64,000 nucleotides of DNA from Thalassospiraceae bacterium LMO-SO8 (GTDB lineage: Bacteria; Pseudomonadota; Alphaproteobacteria; Rhodospirillales; Casp-alpha2). Shown here one piece after another: positions 16,473 through 28,557 of the stretch (positions are counted from its first letter, which is position 1; the number at the start of each line of letters is the position of its first letter). The stretch covers positions 2,108,001 to 2,172,000 of the forward strand of contig CP134226.1 in assembly GCA_031655335.1 (NCBI GenBank), read 5' to 3'. A model generated the notes under the pieces. That model searched no databases. It was not told the DNA's origin and saw nothing but the letters and a program-made list of their open reading frames with translations. Position numbers and translations under genes: made by a program.

Positions 16473-19238
16473 TTACACGCGCGGCGGTGCGAACCTGGTC
16501 AAGTTAATGCCATCCACCGCGGACTTGTACTCGTCAACGCTTGGCGTCCGCCCGAGGATCGTCGACAACACCACGACCGGCGTCGACGCCAGCAGCGACT
16601 CCCCTTTCTTTTCAGCGGAGTCCGCCACAACCCGGCCCTGGAACAGGCGGGTCGATGTCGCCATGACCGTATCGCCCTTTTCCGCTTTTTCCTGGTTGCC
16701 CATGCAGAGGTTGCAGCCGGGACGCTCCAGATAAAGGGTGTTCTCGTAGGATTTACGCGCCTCGGTCTTGGGGGCCGTGTCATCGAACTCGAACCCGGCG
16801 TACTTTTGCAGGATTTCCCAATCGCCTTCCGCCTTCAACTCATCGACGATGTTGTAGGTCGGCGGCGCGACAACCAGGGGCGCCTTGAACTCGATCTTGC
16901 CGTTCGCCTTTTCCAGGTTGCGGAACATTTGCGCGACGATGTTCAGGTCGCCCTTGTGCACCATGCAGGAACCGACGAAGCCCAGATCGACCTTCTTGTT
17001 GCCGCCGTAATAGGAAATCGGGCGGATGGTGTCGTGCGTATAGCGTTTCGCGACGTCGATGTTGTCGACGTCGGGGTCGGCGATCATCGGCTCGTTGATC
17101 TGGTCCAGATCGACGACGACTTCCGCGTGGTATTTGGCATTGTCGTCGGGCCGCAGCGCGGGCTGTTCGCCGGATTTGATTTGCGCGATGCGTTTGTCCG
17201 CCTTGTCGATCAGCCCCTGAAGCATCCCTGACGGGATTTCCATGCCCTTGTCGATCATGATCTGGATGCGGGACTTGGCGATTTCCAGGGATTTGATGAG
17301 GGTTTCATCATTGGAAATACAGATCGACGCCTTGGCCTTCATCTCGGCGGTCCAGTCGGTGAAGGTGAAGGCCTGGTCCGCCAGCAGCGTGCCGATGTGC
17401 ACTTCGATGATGCGGCCCTGGAAAACGTTTTCCCCGTCGAACTGGGCCAGCATCTGGGCCTGGGTCGCGTGGACCACGTCACGGAAGTCCATGTGGTCGG
17501 CCATCTTGCCCTTGAAGGTCACCTTGACGGACTCAGGAACGGTGATGTTCGCCATGCCCAAGGCCAGCGCCAGCGCAACGGTGCCCGAGTCGGCCCCGAA
17601 GGCGACGCCTTTGGACATCCGGGTGTGCGAGTCGCCGCCGATGATGATCGCCCGGTCATCGACGGTGATGTCGTTCAGGACCTTATGGATGACGTCCGTC
17701 ATCGCCGGGTAGACGCCTTTCGGGTCGCGGCCGGTGACCAGCCCGAACTTGTTCATGAAGGCCATCAGCTTGGGCGTATTGGCCTGCGCTTTGCTGTCCC
17801 ACACGGAGGCCGTGTGACAGCCGGATTGGTAGGCGCCGTCCAGAATCGGGGAGATCACGGTCGCGGCCATGGCCTCCAGTTCCTGGACGGTCATCGGGCC
17901 GGTCGTGTCCTGGGAGCCGACGATGTTGACCTTCACCATGGCGTCGGAACCCGCGTGCAGAACGGTTCCTTCCGGAACGCCCACGGCGTTGTTGTTGAAG
18001 ATTTTCTCGACCGCCGTCAGGCCCTGACCCGGGTGGGAGACCACCTTGGCGGGCGCGAAGACCGGCTTCGGCTCCACCCCCAGGGTTTCGGCGGCGAAAA
18101 TCTGAAGTTTCTTGCCGAAGTCGATGGCATAGGAGCCGCCGGCCTTCATGAACTCGATCGATTGCGGCGAGAAGGCCTTCGAAACGTCGGCCAGTTCCTC
18201 GGAGCCGTCTTCGTTCAGGAGCTTCTTGGCTTTCGTGTCGATGGTCAGGGTCGTGCCCGTGGCGACGGAGTATTTTTCCTCCAGCACCGGGCTGCCGTCG
18301 TTGTTGATGATGGCGTTGCCGTCCGAGTCCACTTTCTTGACCCAGTTCTTAAGGTCCAGGCCGATGCCGCCGGTGACGCCCACCGTGGTCTGGAAGATCG
18401 GCGAAATCCCGTTGGTGCCGGCGACGATCGGCGCGATGTTGACGAACGGCACGTAGGGGCTGGCCTGCTCCCCCATCCAGAGCGCCACGTTGTTGATCCC
18501 GGACATGCGCGACGAGCCGACGCCCATCGTGCCTTTCTCGGCGATCAGCATCAGGCGCTTGCCGGGATGCTGGAGCTTCAGCGCCTGGATCTCTTTCTGG
18601 GCCTTTTCCGAGATGAAGCTCTTGCCGTGCAGTTCCCGGTCGGCGCGGGAATGGGCCTCGGCACCGGGGGACATCAGGTCGGTGGAGATATCGCCTTCCG
18701 CCGCGACGTAGGTCACGACGTCAATTTTGTCCTGGATTTCCGGCAGTTTGGTGAAGAATTCGGCATCCGCGTAGCTTTGCAGGATATCCTTGGCGATCGG
18801 GTTGCCGGCCTTGTAGGCGGCTTGCAGGCGGTCCGTGTCCGCGTCGTACAGAAAGACCTGCGTTTTCAGAACCTCGGCCGCGGCCTTGGCGATGTCGGCA
18901 TCGTCGCCCAACGCCAGGTCGAGCAGCACCTCGACCGACGGCCCGCCCTTCATGTGCGACAGAAGCTCGAACGCGAAGTCCCGCGTGATCTCCTTGACGT
19001 CGGCCTGGCCGAGAATGATCTCTTTCAGGAACTTCGCCTTGACGCCTGCCGCGCTGGTCGTTCCCGGCAACGTGTTGTAAATGAAGAATTTCAGCGAGTC
19101 TTCCCGATGCGCGTTGCCGGTGTCCTTGATCTGCGCGATCAGTTCTTCGACAAGCGCGCCGTCTTCGATCGGTTTCGGATGCAAATCCTGCTTTTTACGT
19201 TCTTCGATTTCGGCCAAATAATCCGTGTACAAGCTCAT
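16473..19238 (-). CDS. acnB: Aconitate hydratase B (long AcnB form)
   Basis: AcnB converts citrate to isocitrate in the TCA cycle through a [4Fe-4S] cluster and often also acts on 2-methylisocitrate. The product has 921 residues against about 865 in E. coli. It opens with helical HEAT-like repeats (residues 1-170). The swivel domain contains GVGSSRMSGINN near residue 240. The catalytic domains contain VGSQDTTGPMT, GGDSHTRMSKG, the first cluster cysteine in GSCMVHKGD and the pair in GCNLCMGNQ. Its N-terminus (SLYTDYLAEIEERKKQ) and overall layout differ from the E. coli protein. From memory they resemble the roughly 925-residue AcnB of Bacteroidetes, so lateral origin is possible. It is divergent from acnA. 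Confidence 0.92.
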   Translation of the reverse strand: MSLYTDYLAEIEERKKQDLHPKPIEDGALVEELIAQIKDTGNAHREDSLKFFIYNTLPGTTSAAGVKAKFLKEIILGQADVKEITRDFAFELLSHMKGGPSVEVLLDLALGDDADIAKAAAEVLKTQVFLYDADTDRLQAAYKAGNPIAKDILQSYADAEFFTKLPEIQDKIDVVTYVAAEGDISTDLMSPGAEAHSRADRELHGKSFISEKAQKEIQALKLQHPGKRLMLIAEKGTMGVGSSRMSGINNVALWMGEQASPYVPFVNIAPIVAGTNGISPIFQTTVGVTGGIGLDLKNWVKKVDSDGNAIINNDGSPVLEEKYSVATGTTLTIDTKAKKLLNEDGSEELADVSKAFSPQSIEFMKAGGSYAIDFGKKLQIFAAETLGVEPKPVFAPAKVVSHPGQGLTAVEKIFNNNAVGVPEGTVLHAGSDAMVKVNIVGSQDTTGPMTVQELEAMAATVISPILDGAYQSGCHTASVWDSKAQANTPKLMAFMNKFGLVTGRDPKGVYPAMTDVIHKVLNDITVDDRAIIIGGDSHTRMSKGVAFGADSGTVALALALGMANITVPESVKVTFKGKMADHMDFRDVVHATQAQMLAQFDGENVFQGRIIEVHIGTLLADQAFTFTDWTAEMKAKASICISNDETLIKSLEIAKSRIQIMIDKGMEIPSGMLQGLIDKADKRIAQIKSGEQPALRPDDNAKYHAEVVVDLDQINEPMIADPDVDNIDVAKRYTHDTIRPISYYGGNKKVDLGFVGSCMVHKGDLNIVAQMFRNLEKANGKIEFKAPLVVAPPTYNIVDELKAEGDWEILQKYAGFEFDDTAPKTEARKSYENTLYLERPGCNLCMGNQEKAEKGDTVMATSTRLFQGRVVADSAEKKGESLLASTPVVVLSTILGRTPSVDEYKSAVDGINLTRFAPPRV

Positions 19239-19629
19239 GATTGCTCCGCGATCCTGGGTGTTCTCGACAAACCAACGGCGGATCGAGTAGACGATCTCGC
19301 CGAAAAGGCGCCGGGGATGGTTTAGTTTAGCCTAGTTCGGCTTGCAAGGTGAATCCAATCGCTTGATATGTTGGGGTTTAGCCCGGTTTCATTCCGAATC
19401 AGCGGTCGTGCCGGGCTCAGACGTAAACGGCGTGATTGGCCTGAAAAACCCTCCTTTCTCTCAGCCCGGTCGACATCGCGTCACGCCTTGACCGTTGCGT
19501 GGATGTGAAGAGTTTCCGGTTCCTGGTTGACCTGACCCATGGGGCACCGTAGCTATAGGCAGAAGGGGGATTAGTGCTGAGTTCAGCATGCGCAAAATCA
19601 TGCGCGAGCGCCAAGCGGAGGTTCCCCAT
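19239..19629. other. Divergent acnB/acnA promoter region
   Basis: This 391-bp spacer must hold the promoters of both aconitase genes. No protein is supported. I see a 7-bp inverted repeat (AGCCCGG at 19380-19386 with CCGGGCT at 19411-19417) around a 24-base loop. It could be an operator or a leader hairpin, but I cannot assign a regulator. The acnA ribosome-binding site region is GCGGAGG at about 19615-19621. Confidence 0.45.
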
Positions 19630-22317
<2,688 letters not shown>

Positions 22318-22353
22318 GGCTGTGCCCGGGGCGGCCCGGGCGCTGAAACGATC

Positions 22354-22385
22354 AAGGCCGGCCCCGTGACGGGGCCGGCCTTTTT
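22354..22385 (+). terminator. Rho-independent terminator after acnA
   Basis: A perfect 12-bp inverted repeat (22354-22365 and 22371-22382, core GGCCGGCCCC) has a 5-base loop and runs into TTTTTC. It lies 36 bases after the acnA stop and is the strongest terminator in the window. Confidence 0.93.
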
Positions 22386-22425
22386 CGTGGGGGGAGGGAG
22401 AGACGGGGGGAGGGGGAGACGGGGG

Positions 22426-22674
22426 CTATTTGGATTTCTTCTCCTTGTCGCCCTTATCCTTTTTCTCCTTTTTTTCCTTTTTCTCGGGCTTGTCCTTCTT
22501 CTCTTTCTTTTCCTTGGTCTGGCCCTTTTTCTTGTTTTCCTCGTCCTTGCGGTGATCGGCCGAGGATCCGCCCTTGTTGCCCTTGTTTTCCTTGTCGTCC
22601 TTGGCCTGGGCGCCGGGCGCCATGGCCACGAGAACGCCGCCCAACAGCAGGGACATGAAATCGCGTCGGTTCAT
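22426..22674 (-). CDS. Small lysine-rich exported protein with Tat-like signal
   Basis: No family was recognised. The 82-residue product starts with MNRRDFMSLLLGGVLVAMAP and ends the signal at GAQA. The twin arginine followed by D-F-M matches the Tat consensus, so a folded or cofactor-free Tat route is possible. The mature part (about 57 residues) is almost entirely charged: runs of KEKKEKKDKPEKK type with lysine and glutamate/aspartate, no cysteine, and almost no hydrophobic residues, so it should be intrinsically disordered. It stands alone between the acnA terminator and a spacer. Similar lysine-rich short proteins occur in alphaproteobacteria without known function. It could bind anionic surfaces such as LPS or nucleic acid, but that is speculation. 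Confidence 0.65.
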   Translation of the reverse strand: MNRRDFMSLLLGGVLVAMAPGAQAKDDKENKGNKGGSSADHRKDEENKKKGQTKEKKEKKDKPEKKEKKEKKDKGDKEKKSK

Positions 22675-22939
22675 TTCCTGGAATTCCTCTTTCTAGTTAG
22701 GTCGAAAATCAGACCAATAGGGAGGATAGCACCACAAAAGCAACCTGACGACGGTGATCCAGATCACGCGGGAGCGCTGAAATGCCCTGCGACCTTCACC
22801 CGCCTGTCATCACCGGTTCATGTTGAAAATCTATGGTCCCGGCAAGCGGCAATGGCGACCGGACCCGGGGGGACGCGGGTATCGGAACGCCGGACGACCA
22901 AGGTGAAATTCCAGTGAGGCCAATGAGGAGTCCCACGAG

Positions 22940-23140
22940 ATGAACGAAGTGGCAATGATGTCCCGATACTACCTGAACCCTCGACGCGAACCGCAGATCG
23001 ACGATGTCCTGAGCGACCCCGTGGTCCATCTGGTCATGGCGCGCGACGGCGTGACCCTGGACGACATGCGAGACGTGGTGTCGTCGGCGCGCGCGCGCCT
23101 TTTGTTCCGCCAGATGCTGGCGGCGGAAAGTTCCTTCTAA
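22940..23140 (+). CDS. Small hypothetical protein
   Basis: The 66-residue product is not recognised by family. A good ribosome-binding site (GAGGAG) lies about 10 bases before the ATG. The composition is that of a real soluble alpha-helical protein: MMSRYYLNPRREPQIDD, then a segment resembling a small helix-turn-helix-like fold (DPVVHLVMARDGVTLDDMRDVV), then SSARARLLFRQMLAAESSF. The DGVTLDDMRDVV piece is the part most like a conserved core. It is convergent with htpG, with a hairpin terminator between them. Codon use looks like that of its neighbours. I consider it a true gene of unknown role. Confidence 0.65.
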   Translation: MNEVAMMSRYYLNPRREPQIDDVLSDPVVHLVMARDGVTLDDMRDVVSSARARLLFRQMLAAESSF

Positions 23141-23164
23141 ATACTTCCTGGGAACACGGCCCCG

Positions 23165-23189
23165 CGGCCCGGCGAAAAACGCCGGGCCG
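23165..23189. terminator. Bidirectional hairpin between the small gene and htpG
   Basis: A perfect 10-bp stem (23165-23174 with 23180-23189, CGGCCCGGCG) has an AAAAA loop. It lies between two convergent genes, 13 bases beyond the htpG stop. It is GC-rich with only short T-rich flanks, so it is a probable rather than certain terminator. Confidence 0.7.
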
Positions 23190-23202
23190 TCGGTCGTTTG
23201 GC

Positions 23203-25131
23203 CTAAGCCAGGCCCTTGGCCATCAGCTTGCTGAGCCGCTTGGCGAAGGCCTGCGCGTCGATCACCGGCTCGCCTTCCAGGATGCGGGCCTGGTCGAGCA
23301 GCAGGAAGGCCGCGTCGTCCAGTGCCGGGTCCTTGGCGTTCTTTTCTTGCGCCAGCTTGGCCAGCTTGGTGATCAACGCGTGGTCCGGGTTGAGTTCCAG
23401 GATGCGCGGCGCGAGGTTCCGTCCGTCCAACTGCTTGTGCTGTTTCAGCAGCCGTTCCAGGTTGATGTCCATGTCGCCGTCATCGGCGACCAGACAGACG
23501 GCGCTGTCGGTCAGGCGTTCCGACGGGCGCACGTCCTTGACCTTGTCGCCCAGCGCAACCTTGATCGCGGCGATCAGCTGATCCATGCCGGGGGCGGCAG
23601 GTTTGTCGTCGGCCTTGTCCGCATCGTCGTCAGCGGCTTTCTCGGCGTCTTTCGCCTTGGCGATCTTGGCCAGATCGGCGCCGCCCCGGGTCGCCGACTT
23701 GAACGGCTTTTCCTGGAACGCGCCGACATGGGACAGCCAGAATTCGTCGACCGGGTCGGTCATCAACAGGACTTCGACGCCCTTGGCCTTGAAGCCCTCC
23801 AGCTGCGGGCTGGCCAGTGCCGCCTCCGCGTCCTCGCCGGCGATATAGAAGATCGCGTCCTGGCCGTCCTTCATGGCGGCGACATAGTCGGCCAGGCTGA
23901 TCCAGCCGTCGCGTTCCGAGCTTTTGAAGCGGGCGAGTTCCAAAATCCTCTCACGGTTGTCGCCGTCCTCATACAACCCTTCCTTCAGCACGGGACCGAA
24001 GGTTTCCCAGAACGTTTGGTAGTCCTCGGGCTTTTTCTCCGCCGATTTCTTCAGTTCGCCGAAGATGCGCTTGGTCAGGCCCTGGGAGATTTTCGCGACC
24101 ACGGGGTTGTGCTGCATCATCTCGCGGCTGACGTTGAGCGCCAGATCCTCGGAGTCCACGACCCCCTTCACGAAGCGCAGATAGGGCGGCAGAAGTCCCT
24201 CGCAGTTGTCGGTGATGAACACCCGTTTGACGTAAAGCTTTACCTGTCCCGTGCGGTCCGGGTGGAACAGGTCGAACGGCCGCATGGAGGGGATGAACAG
24301 AAGGTTGGTGTAGCTGACCACGCCCTCGACCCGGTTGTGCAGGGTCATCCAGGGATCGTCGAAGGCATGGGCGGCGTGGTGGTAGAATTCCGTGTATTGC
24401 TCGTCCGTCACGTCCTTCTTGTCGCGGGTCCAGATGGCGGACGCGGTGTTCAGGGTCTTTTCCGCCGTCTCCTTGCCGTCGCCGGCCAGGACGATGGGAA
24501 TGCCGATGTGGTCCGAATAGGTGCGCACGATGTGCTCGATGCGGGCGGGCTCCAGGTATTCCTTTTCGTCTTTCTTCAGATGCACGATGACGTCCGTGCC
24601 CCGCGTGTCGCGCGTCGCCGGCTCGATGGTGAATTCGCCGCGTCCGTCGGACGCCCATTTGAATGCGTTTTCCGTGCCTGCCTTGCGGGTCACGACCTCG
24701 ACCAAATCGGCGACCATGAAGGCGGAATAGAAGCCGACGCCGAACTGGCCGATCAGCGATAGGGCCTTGTCCTTATCCTTTTTCCCGTCTCCGGACAGGC
24801 CCTCGACGAAGGCCTGAGTGCCCGAGCGCGCGATGGTGCCCAGGATGCCGGTCAGCTCGTCCTTGTCCATGCCGACGCCGTTGTCGGAAACGGTTAGCGT
24901 CTTGGCCTTCTTGTCCAACGAAAGGGTGATGCGAAAGCCGGGATCGCCCTCGATCAGCTTGGGTTCGGTCAGCGCCCGGTAGCGCAGCTTGTCGCAGGCG
25001 TCGGACGCGTTGGAGATCAGCTCGCGAAGGAAGATTTCCTTCTGGCTGTACAGCGAGTGGGCGACGATATCGAGAAGCTTACCCACTTCCGCCTGAAAGG
25101 CATGGGTTTCGACTTTGGTTTCCGTGGTCAT
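23203..25131 (-). CDS. htpG: Molecular chaperone HtpG (bacterial Hsp90)
   Basis: HtpG is the cytoplasmic Hsp90 homologue. It binds and remodels client proteins in an ATP-dependent cycle. From the ATG at 25131 the protein has 642 residues. The GHKL ATPase domain shows LRELISNASDACDKLRY, SDNGVGMDKDEL and GQFGVGFYSAFMVAD. The middle domain has RRVFITDNCEGLLPPYLRFVKG-type catalytic-loop sequence. The C-terminal dimerisation domain ends in FAKRLSKLMAKGLA. An acidic/lysine linker (AKDAEKAADDDADKADDK) near residue 500 is more charged than usual. The longer upstream frame has no ribosome-binding site. The gene is divergent from pcm. Confidence 0.97.
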   Translation of the reverse strand: MTTETKVETHAFQAEVGKLLDIVAHSLYSQKEIFLRELISNASDACDKLRYRALTEPKLIEGDPGFRITLSLDKKAKTLTVSDNGVGMDKDELTGILGTIARSGTQAFVEGLSGDGKKDKDKALSLIGQFGVGFYSAFMVADLVEVVTRKAGTENAFKWASDGRGEFTIEPATRDTRGTDVIVHLKKDEKEYLEPARIEHIVRTYSDHIGIPIVLAGDGKETAEKTLNTASAIWTRDKKDVTDEQYTEFYHHAAHAFDDPWMTLHNRVEGVVSYTNLLFIPSMRPFDLFHPDRTGQVKLYVKRVFITDNCEGLLPPYLRFVKGVVDSEDLALNVSREMMQHNPVVAKISQGLTKRIFGELKKSAEKKPEDYQTFWETFGPVLKEGLYEDGDNRERILELARFKSSERDGWISLADYVAAMKDGQDAIFYIAGEDAEAALASPQLEGFKAKGVEVLLMTDPVDEFWLSHVGAFQEKPFKSATRGGADLAKIAKAKDAEKAADDDADKADDKPAAPGMDQLIAAIKVALGDKVKDVRPSERLTDSAVCLVADDGDMDINLERLLKQHKQLDGRNLAPRILELNPDHALITKLAKLAQEKNAKDPALDDAAFLLLDQARILEGEPVIDAQAFAKRLSKLMAKGLA

Positions 25132-25247
25132 GGCGCATTTACCCCCAAATCGTGGTCGCGGGGCGCCGCTTTCGGCGCGTCTTGCTCTTGGCGGGCGAGA
25201 TATGTGACGGTGGGCCCAAGTTTGCAACCCCCGAAGGGGGCGGGACC

Positions 25248-25931
25248 ATGGCGGACGACGACGACTTTGCGGACAAACGCCAGCGCATGCTCGACGAAAT
25301 CGACCAGGACGCCCGGGACACGGCGTTCTGGACCGGGCGCAAGGCGTTTTCCGACGATACGATGGCGGCGCTGGAAGCGGTGCCGCGGCACGCCTTCGTG
25401 CGTCCGGGGGACGAGGTCGTTGCCTATATCAACCGGCCCCAGCCCATCGGCCGCGGCCAGACCATTTCCCAGCCTTATATCGTGGCATTGATGACCGACC
25501 TTCTCGACCTGAAGGGCACGGAAAAGGTCCTGGAGATCGGCACCGGCTGCGGTTATCAGGCGGCCGTTCTGGCCCATGTCGCGGCCCGCGTGTTCACGGT
25601 CGAGGCCGTGGAAGAGCTGGGCCGGGCGGCGGCGGAGCGGCTCAGGGCACTCGGCTACGGCAACGTGTCCGTGCGGATCGGCGACGGCTACCTGGGCTGG
25701 CCGGAAGAAGCGCCGTTCGACGCCATCATGGTCACGGCGGCCCCCGAACGCATTCCGGATGAGCTTATTCGCCAGCTTCGCCCCGGCGGGCGCATGATCC
25801 TGCCCATCGGCCGCGCCAACGACCGCCAGACCCTGACCCTGGTGGTCAAGGGCCCGGACGGCAAGGTAAGCGTCGACAGCGTCCTGCCCGTCGCCTTCGT
25901 GCCGATGGTAAAGCTCAAACAGCCGGACTAA
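25248..25931 (+). CDS. pcm: Protein-L-isoaspartate O-methyltransferase
   Basis: Pcm repairs damaged proteins by methylating isoaspartyl residues with SAM in the cytoplasm. From the ATG at 25248 (after a GAAGGGGG Shine-Dalgarno) it has 227 residues. The family motif GRGQTISQPYIVALM is followed by the SAM-binding motif VLEIGTGCGYQAAVLA and the post-motif VTAAPERIPDELIRQLRPGGRMILPIG. The N-terminus is extended and acidic (MADDDDFADKRQRM). It is divergent from htpG and 43 bp upstream of the Suv3-like helicase gene. Pairing with chaperones fits a protein-quality role. Confidence 0.93.
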   Translation: MADDDDFADKRQRMLDEIDQDARDTAFWTGRKAFSDDTMAALEAVPRHAFVRPGDEVVAYINRPQPIGRGQTISQPYIVALMTDLLDLKGTEKVLEIGTGCGYQAAVLAHVAARVFTVEAVEELGRAAAERLRALGYGNVSVRIGDGYLGWPEEAPFDAIMVTAAPERIPDELIRQLRPGGRMILPIGRANDRQTLTLVVKGPDGKVSVDSVLPVAFVPMVKLKQPD

Positions 25932-25974
25932 CGCCCTTGCGCCGGGCCGCCGTCGAGGCGACATTTAGGGGGTC

Positions 25975-28557
25975 ATGGAACTCTCCACGCAGCGTCGGCG
26001 CATCATCGCCGTTTTGGGCCCGACCAACACCGGGAAGACCCATCTGGCGATGGACCGCCTGCTCGCCTATCCGTCGGGCATCATCGCCTTCCCGCTGCGG
26101 CTCCTGGCCCGGGAAAACTACGACCGGGCGGTCAAGAAGAAAGGCAAGGGTCAGGTCGCGCTGATCACCGGCGAGGAAAAGATCCTGCCCGAAGGGGCGC
26201 GCTATTTCCTGTGCACGGTCGAGGCCATGCCGCTCGACCGGCCGGTCGATTTCCTCGCCGTCGATGAAATCCAGATGTGCGCAGACCCGGACCGTGGGCA
26301 CATGTTCACGGAACGGCTGCTGAAGGCGCGCGGGCGGTTCGAGACCATGTTCCTGGGCGCGGAGACCGTGCGCCCCTTGATCCAGCAACTCGTGCCCGAG
26401 GCCGAATTCATGACCCGCCCGCGCATGAGCGTGCTGCGCCATTCGGGGCATAAGAAGGTCACGCGCCTGCCGCCGCGCTCCGCCGTCGTCGCGTTCTCCG
26501 CCGCCCAGGTCTACGGCCTGGCCGAACTGGTGCGCCGTCAGCGGGGCGGGGCGGCGGTGGTTCTGGGGGCCTTGAGCCCGCGCACCCGCAACGCCCAGGT
26601 CGCCATGTATCAGGCGGGCGAGGTCGATTACCTGGTCGCCACCGACGCCATCGGCATGGGGCTGAACATGGACATCGACCATGTCGCCTTCGCCGGAATT
26701 TCCAAGTTCGACGGCCGTCACCGGCGTAACCTGGCGCCGGCCGAACTGGCGCAGATCGCCGGGCGCGCGGGGAGGGCGATGAACGACGGCACCTTCGGCA
26801 CGACGGCGGATCAACGCGCCCTCGACCCGGACCTGGCCGAAGCCATCGAAGGCCATACGTTCGACCCCCTGACCAAGATCTACTGGCGCAACGGCGATTT
26901 GGATTTCGCCTCGGTCCATGCATTGAAGCACACCTTGACCCGCCCGGCGCCCAAGGGCGGGTTGATCCGCGCCCGCGCGGCGGAGGACGAACAGGCCCTG
27001 GCCCTGTTGCTGCGCGACGAAACGGTCATGGACCGCGCCCAGACGCCCGAGGCCGTGCGCCTGTTGTGGGACGTCTGTCAGGTGCCCGATTTCCAGGGCG
27101 TGATGACCGACGCCCATGCCAGCCTGCTGGCGACCATCTACAAATACCTGACCGGCCCCGAAGGCCGCCTGCCCGAGGACTGGATGGCGGGTCAGGTCAA
27201 GCGCCTGGACCGCACGGACGGCGACATCGATGCCCTGACCCAGCGCATCGCCCATATCCGCACCTGGACCTATGTGTCGTTCCATGGCGACTGGCTCGGC
27301 GATGCCCTGCATTGGCAGAACCGCACCCGGGCCATCGAGGATCGGCTGTCCGATGCCCTGCACGACCGCCTGACCCAGCGCTTCGTCGACAAAAGCACGG
27401 CGCATCTGATGATGAAGCTGAAGGACACGCCGGACCTGATGGCGGCGGTCACGGCGTCGGGCGACGTGGTGGTCGAAGGCCATCCCGTGGGGCATCTCAA
27501 GGGGTTTCTGTTCGACGCGGGCGGGGCCGGCGGGGACGCCGCCGGCAAGGCCATCGCGGCGGCGGCGGGCCGGGCGCTGAAGGGCGAATTCCGCCGCCGG
27601 GTCCAGGCCCTGGAACAGGCGGCGGACAAGGACATCGCCCTGGCGCCGCTCGACAGCCCCGACGCGGGCACGATCCTGTGGGACGGCATTCCCGTCGGAC
27701 GGCTGGTCAAGGGCGAGACCCTGCTGCGGCCTGCCGTGCGGGTGACGGCCTCGGACCTACTGGACGCCCAGGGCCGCGACCGGGTCGCCCGGCGGCTGGA
27801 GCGTTGGGTCGCGGATCATCTGGCGCATCTGTTCCGCGATCTTCTGGCCCTCGACAAGGCGGTCCTCACGGGGCCGGCCAAGGGCCTGGCGTTCCGCCTG
27901 CGCGAAGCCCACGGCTCGCTGCCACGTGCCCAGGTCGACGAACAGCTTGCCCTGATCGTCAAGGACGCCCGCCGCGACCTGCGCGCCGCGGGCATCCGCA
28001 TCGGCCGCGAGACCGTGTTTCTGCCCGCCCTGGTCCGCCCGGCCCCCGCCGCCATGCGGGGGTTCCTGTGGTGTTTGGCCGAGGGCCGCCGTCCCGTGCC
28101 GCCGCCCCAACCGGGGCGGGTTTCCGTGCCGGCCGGGCGGCTGCCCGGGGACTATTGGGAACAGGTCGGGTTCCGCCGGTTCGGCAAGACGGCGCTGCGT
28201 ATCGACATGGTGGAGCGCATCGCTGCCAAGGCCTGGGAGATGGCCAAGGCGGGCGGCAAGGATGGGTTCGAGGCCGCGCCGGACCTGTTGTCCCTGGCCG
28301 GGTGCACCGCCGCCGACATGGCGCAGATTCTCCGGGGTCTCGGTTTCAAGGGCCGGGAGGTCGAGGGCGCCCTGCGCTTCCGCCCGGCGGCGCGCCGGCC
28401 CGCGCCGGACGGCGCGGGCGCGGGCAAGCCCAAAGGAAAAACCGCCAAGGTTAAGGGCCAAGGGAAGAGCAAGACGAGCGCGGCCGCGTCGGCGCCATCC
28501 CCCAAGATCGACCCCCATTCCCCCTTCGCCAAGCTGAAGGATCTGGTTTTGTCATGA
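25975..28557 (+). CDS. Suv3-like DExH RNA helicase
   Basis: This is a superfamily 2 helicase related to the mitochondrial degradosome helicase Suv3. It is presumed to unwind structured RNA with ATP. The 860-residue product has Walker A GPTNTGKT at residues 15-22, motif II DEIQ at 97-100, motif III-like LGAETVRP, the second RecA domain motif TDAIGMGLNMDIDHVAF and motif VI QIAGRAGRA near residue 260. A long C-terminal region (about 430-860) is the alphaproteobacterial extension. The last 45 residues are lysine/serine/alanine-rich and probably disordered (KPKGKTAKVKGQGKSK), which could bind RNA. It overlaps the following S4-domain gene by 4 bp, pointing to shared function. Confidence 0.9.
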   Translation: MELSTQRRRIIAVLGPTNTGKTHLAMDRLLAYPSGIIAFPLRLLARENYDRAVKKKGKGQVALITGEEKILPEGARYFLCTVEAMPLDRPVDFLAVDEIQMCADPDRGHMFTERLLKARGRFETMFLGAETVRPLIQQLVPEAEFMTRPRMSVLRHSGHKKVTRLPPRSAVVAFSAAQVYGLAELVRRQRGGAAVVLGALSPRTRNAQVAMYQAGEVDYLVATDAIGMGLNMDIDHVAFAGISKFDGRHRRNLAPAELAQIAGRAGRAMNDGTFGTTADQRALDPDLAEAIEGHTFDPLTKIYWRNGDLDFASVHALKHTLTRPAPKGGLIRARAAEDEQALALLLRDETVMDRAQTPEAVRLLWDVCQVPDFQGVMTDAHASLLATIYKYLTGPEGRLPEDWMAGQVKRLDRTDGDIDALTQRIAHIRTWTYVSFHGDWLGDALHWQNRTRAIEDRLSDALHDRLTQRFVDKSTAHLMMKLKDTPDLMAAVTASGDVVVEGHPVGHLKGFLFDAGGAGGDAAGKAIAAAAGRALKGEFRRRVQALEQAADKDIALAPLDSPDAGTILWDGIPVGRLVKGETLLRPAVRVTASDLLDAQGRDRVARRLERWVADHLAHLFRDLLALDKAVLTGPAKGLAFRLREAHGSLPRAQVDEQLALIVKDARRDLRAAGIRIGRETVFLPALVRPAPAAMRGFLWCLAEGRRPVPPPQPGRVSVPAGRLPGDYWEQVGFRRFGKTALRIDMVERIAAKAWEMAKAGGKDGFEAAPDLLSLAGCTAADMAQILRGLGFKGREVEGALRFRPAARRPAPDGAGAGKPKGKTAKVKGQGKSKTSAAASAPSPKIDPHSPFAKLKDLVLS

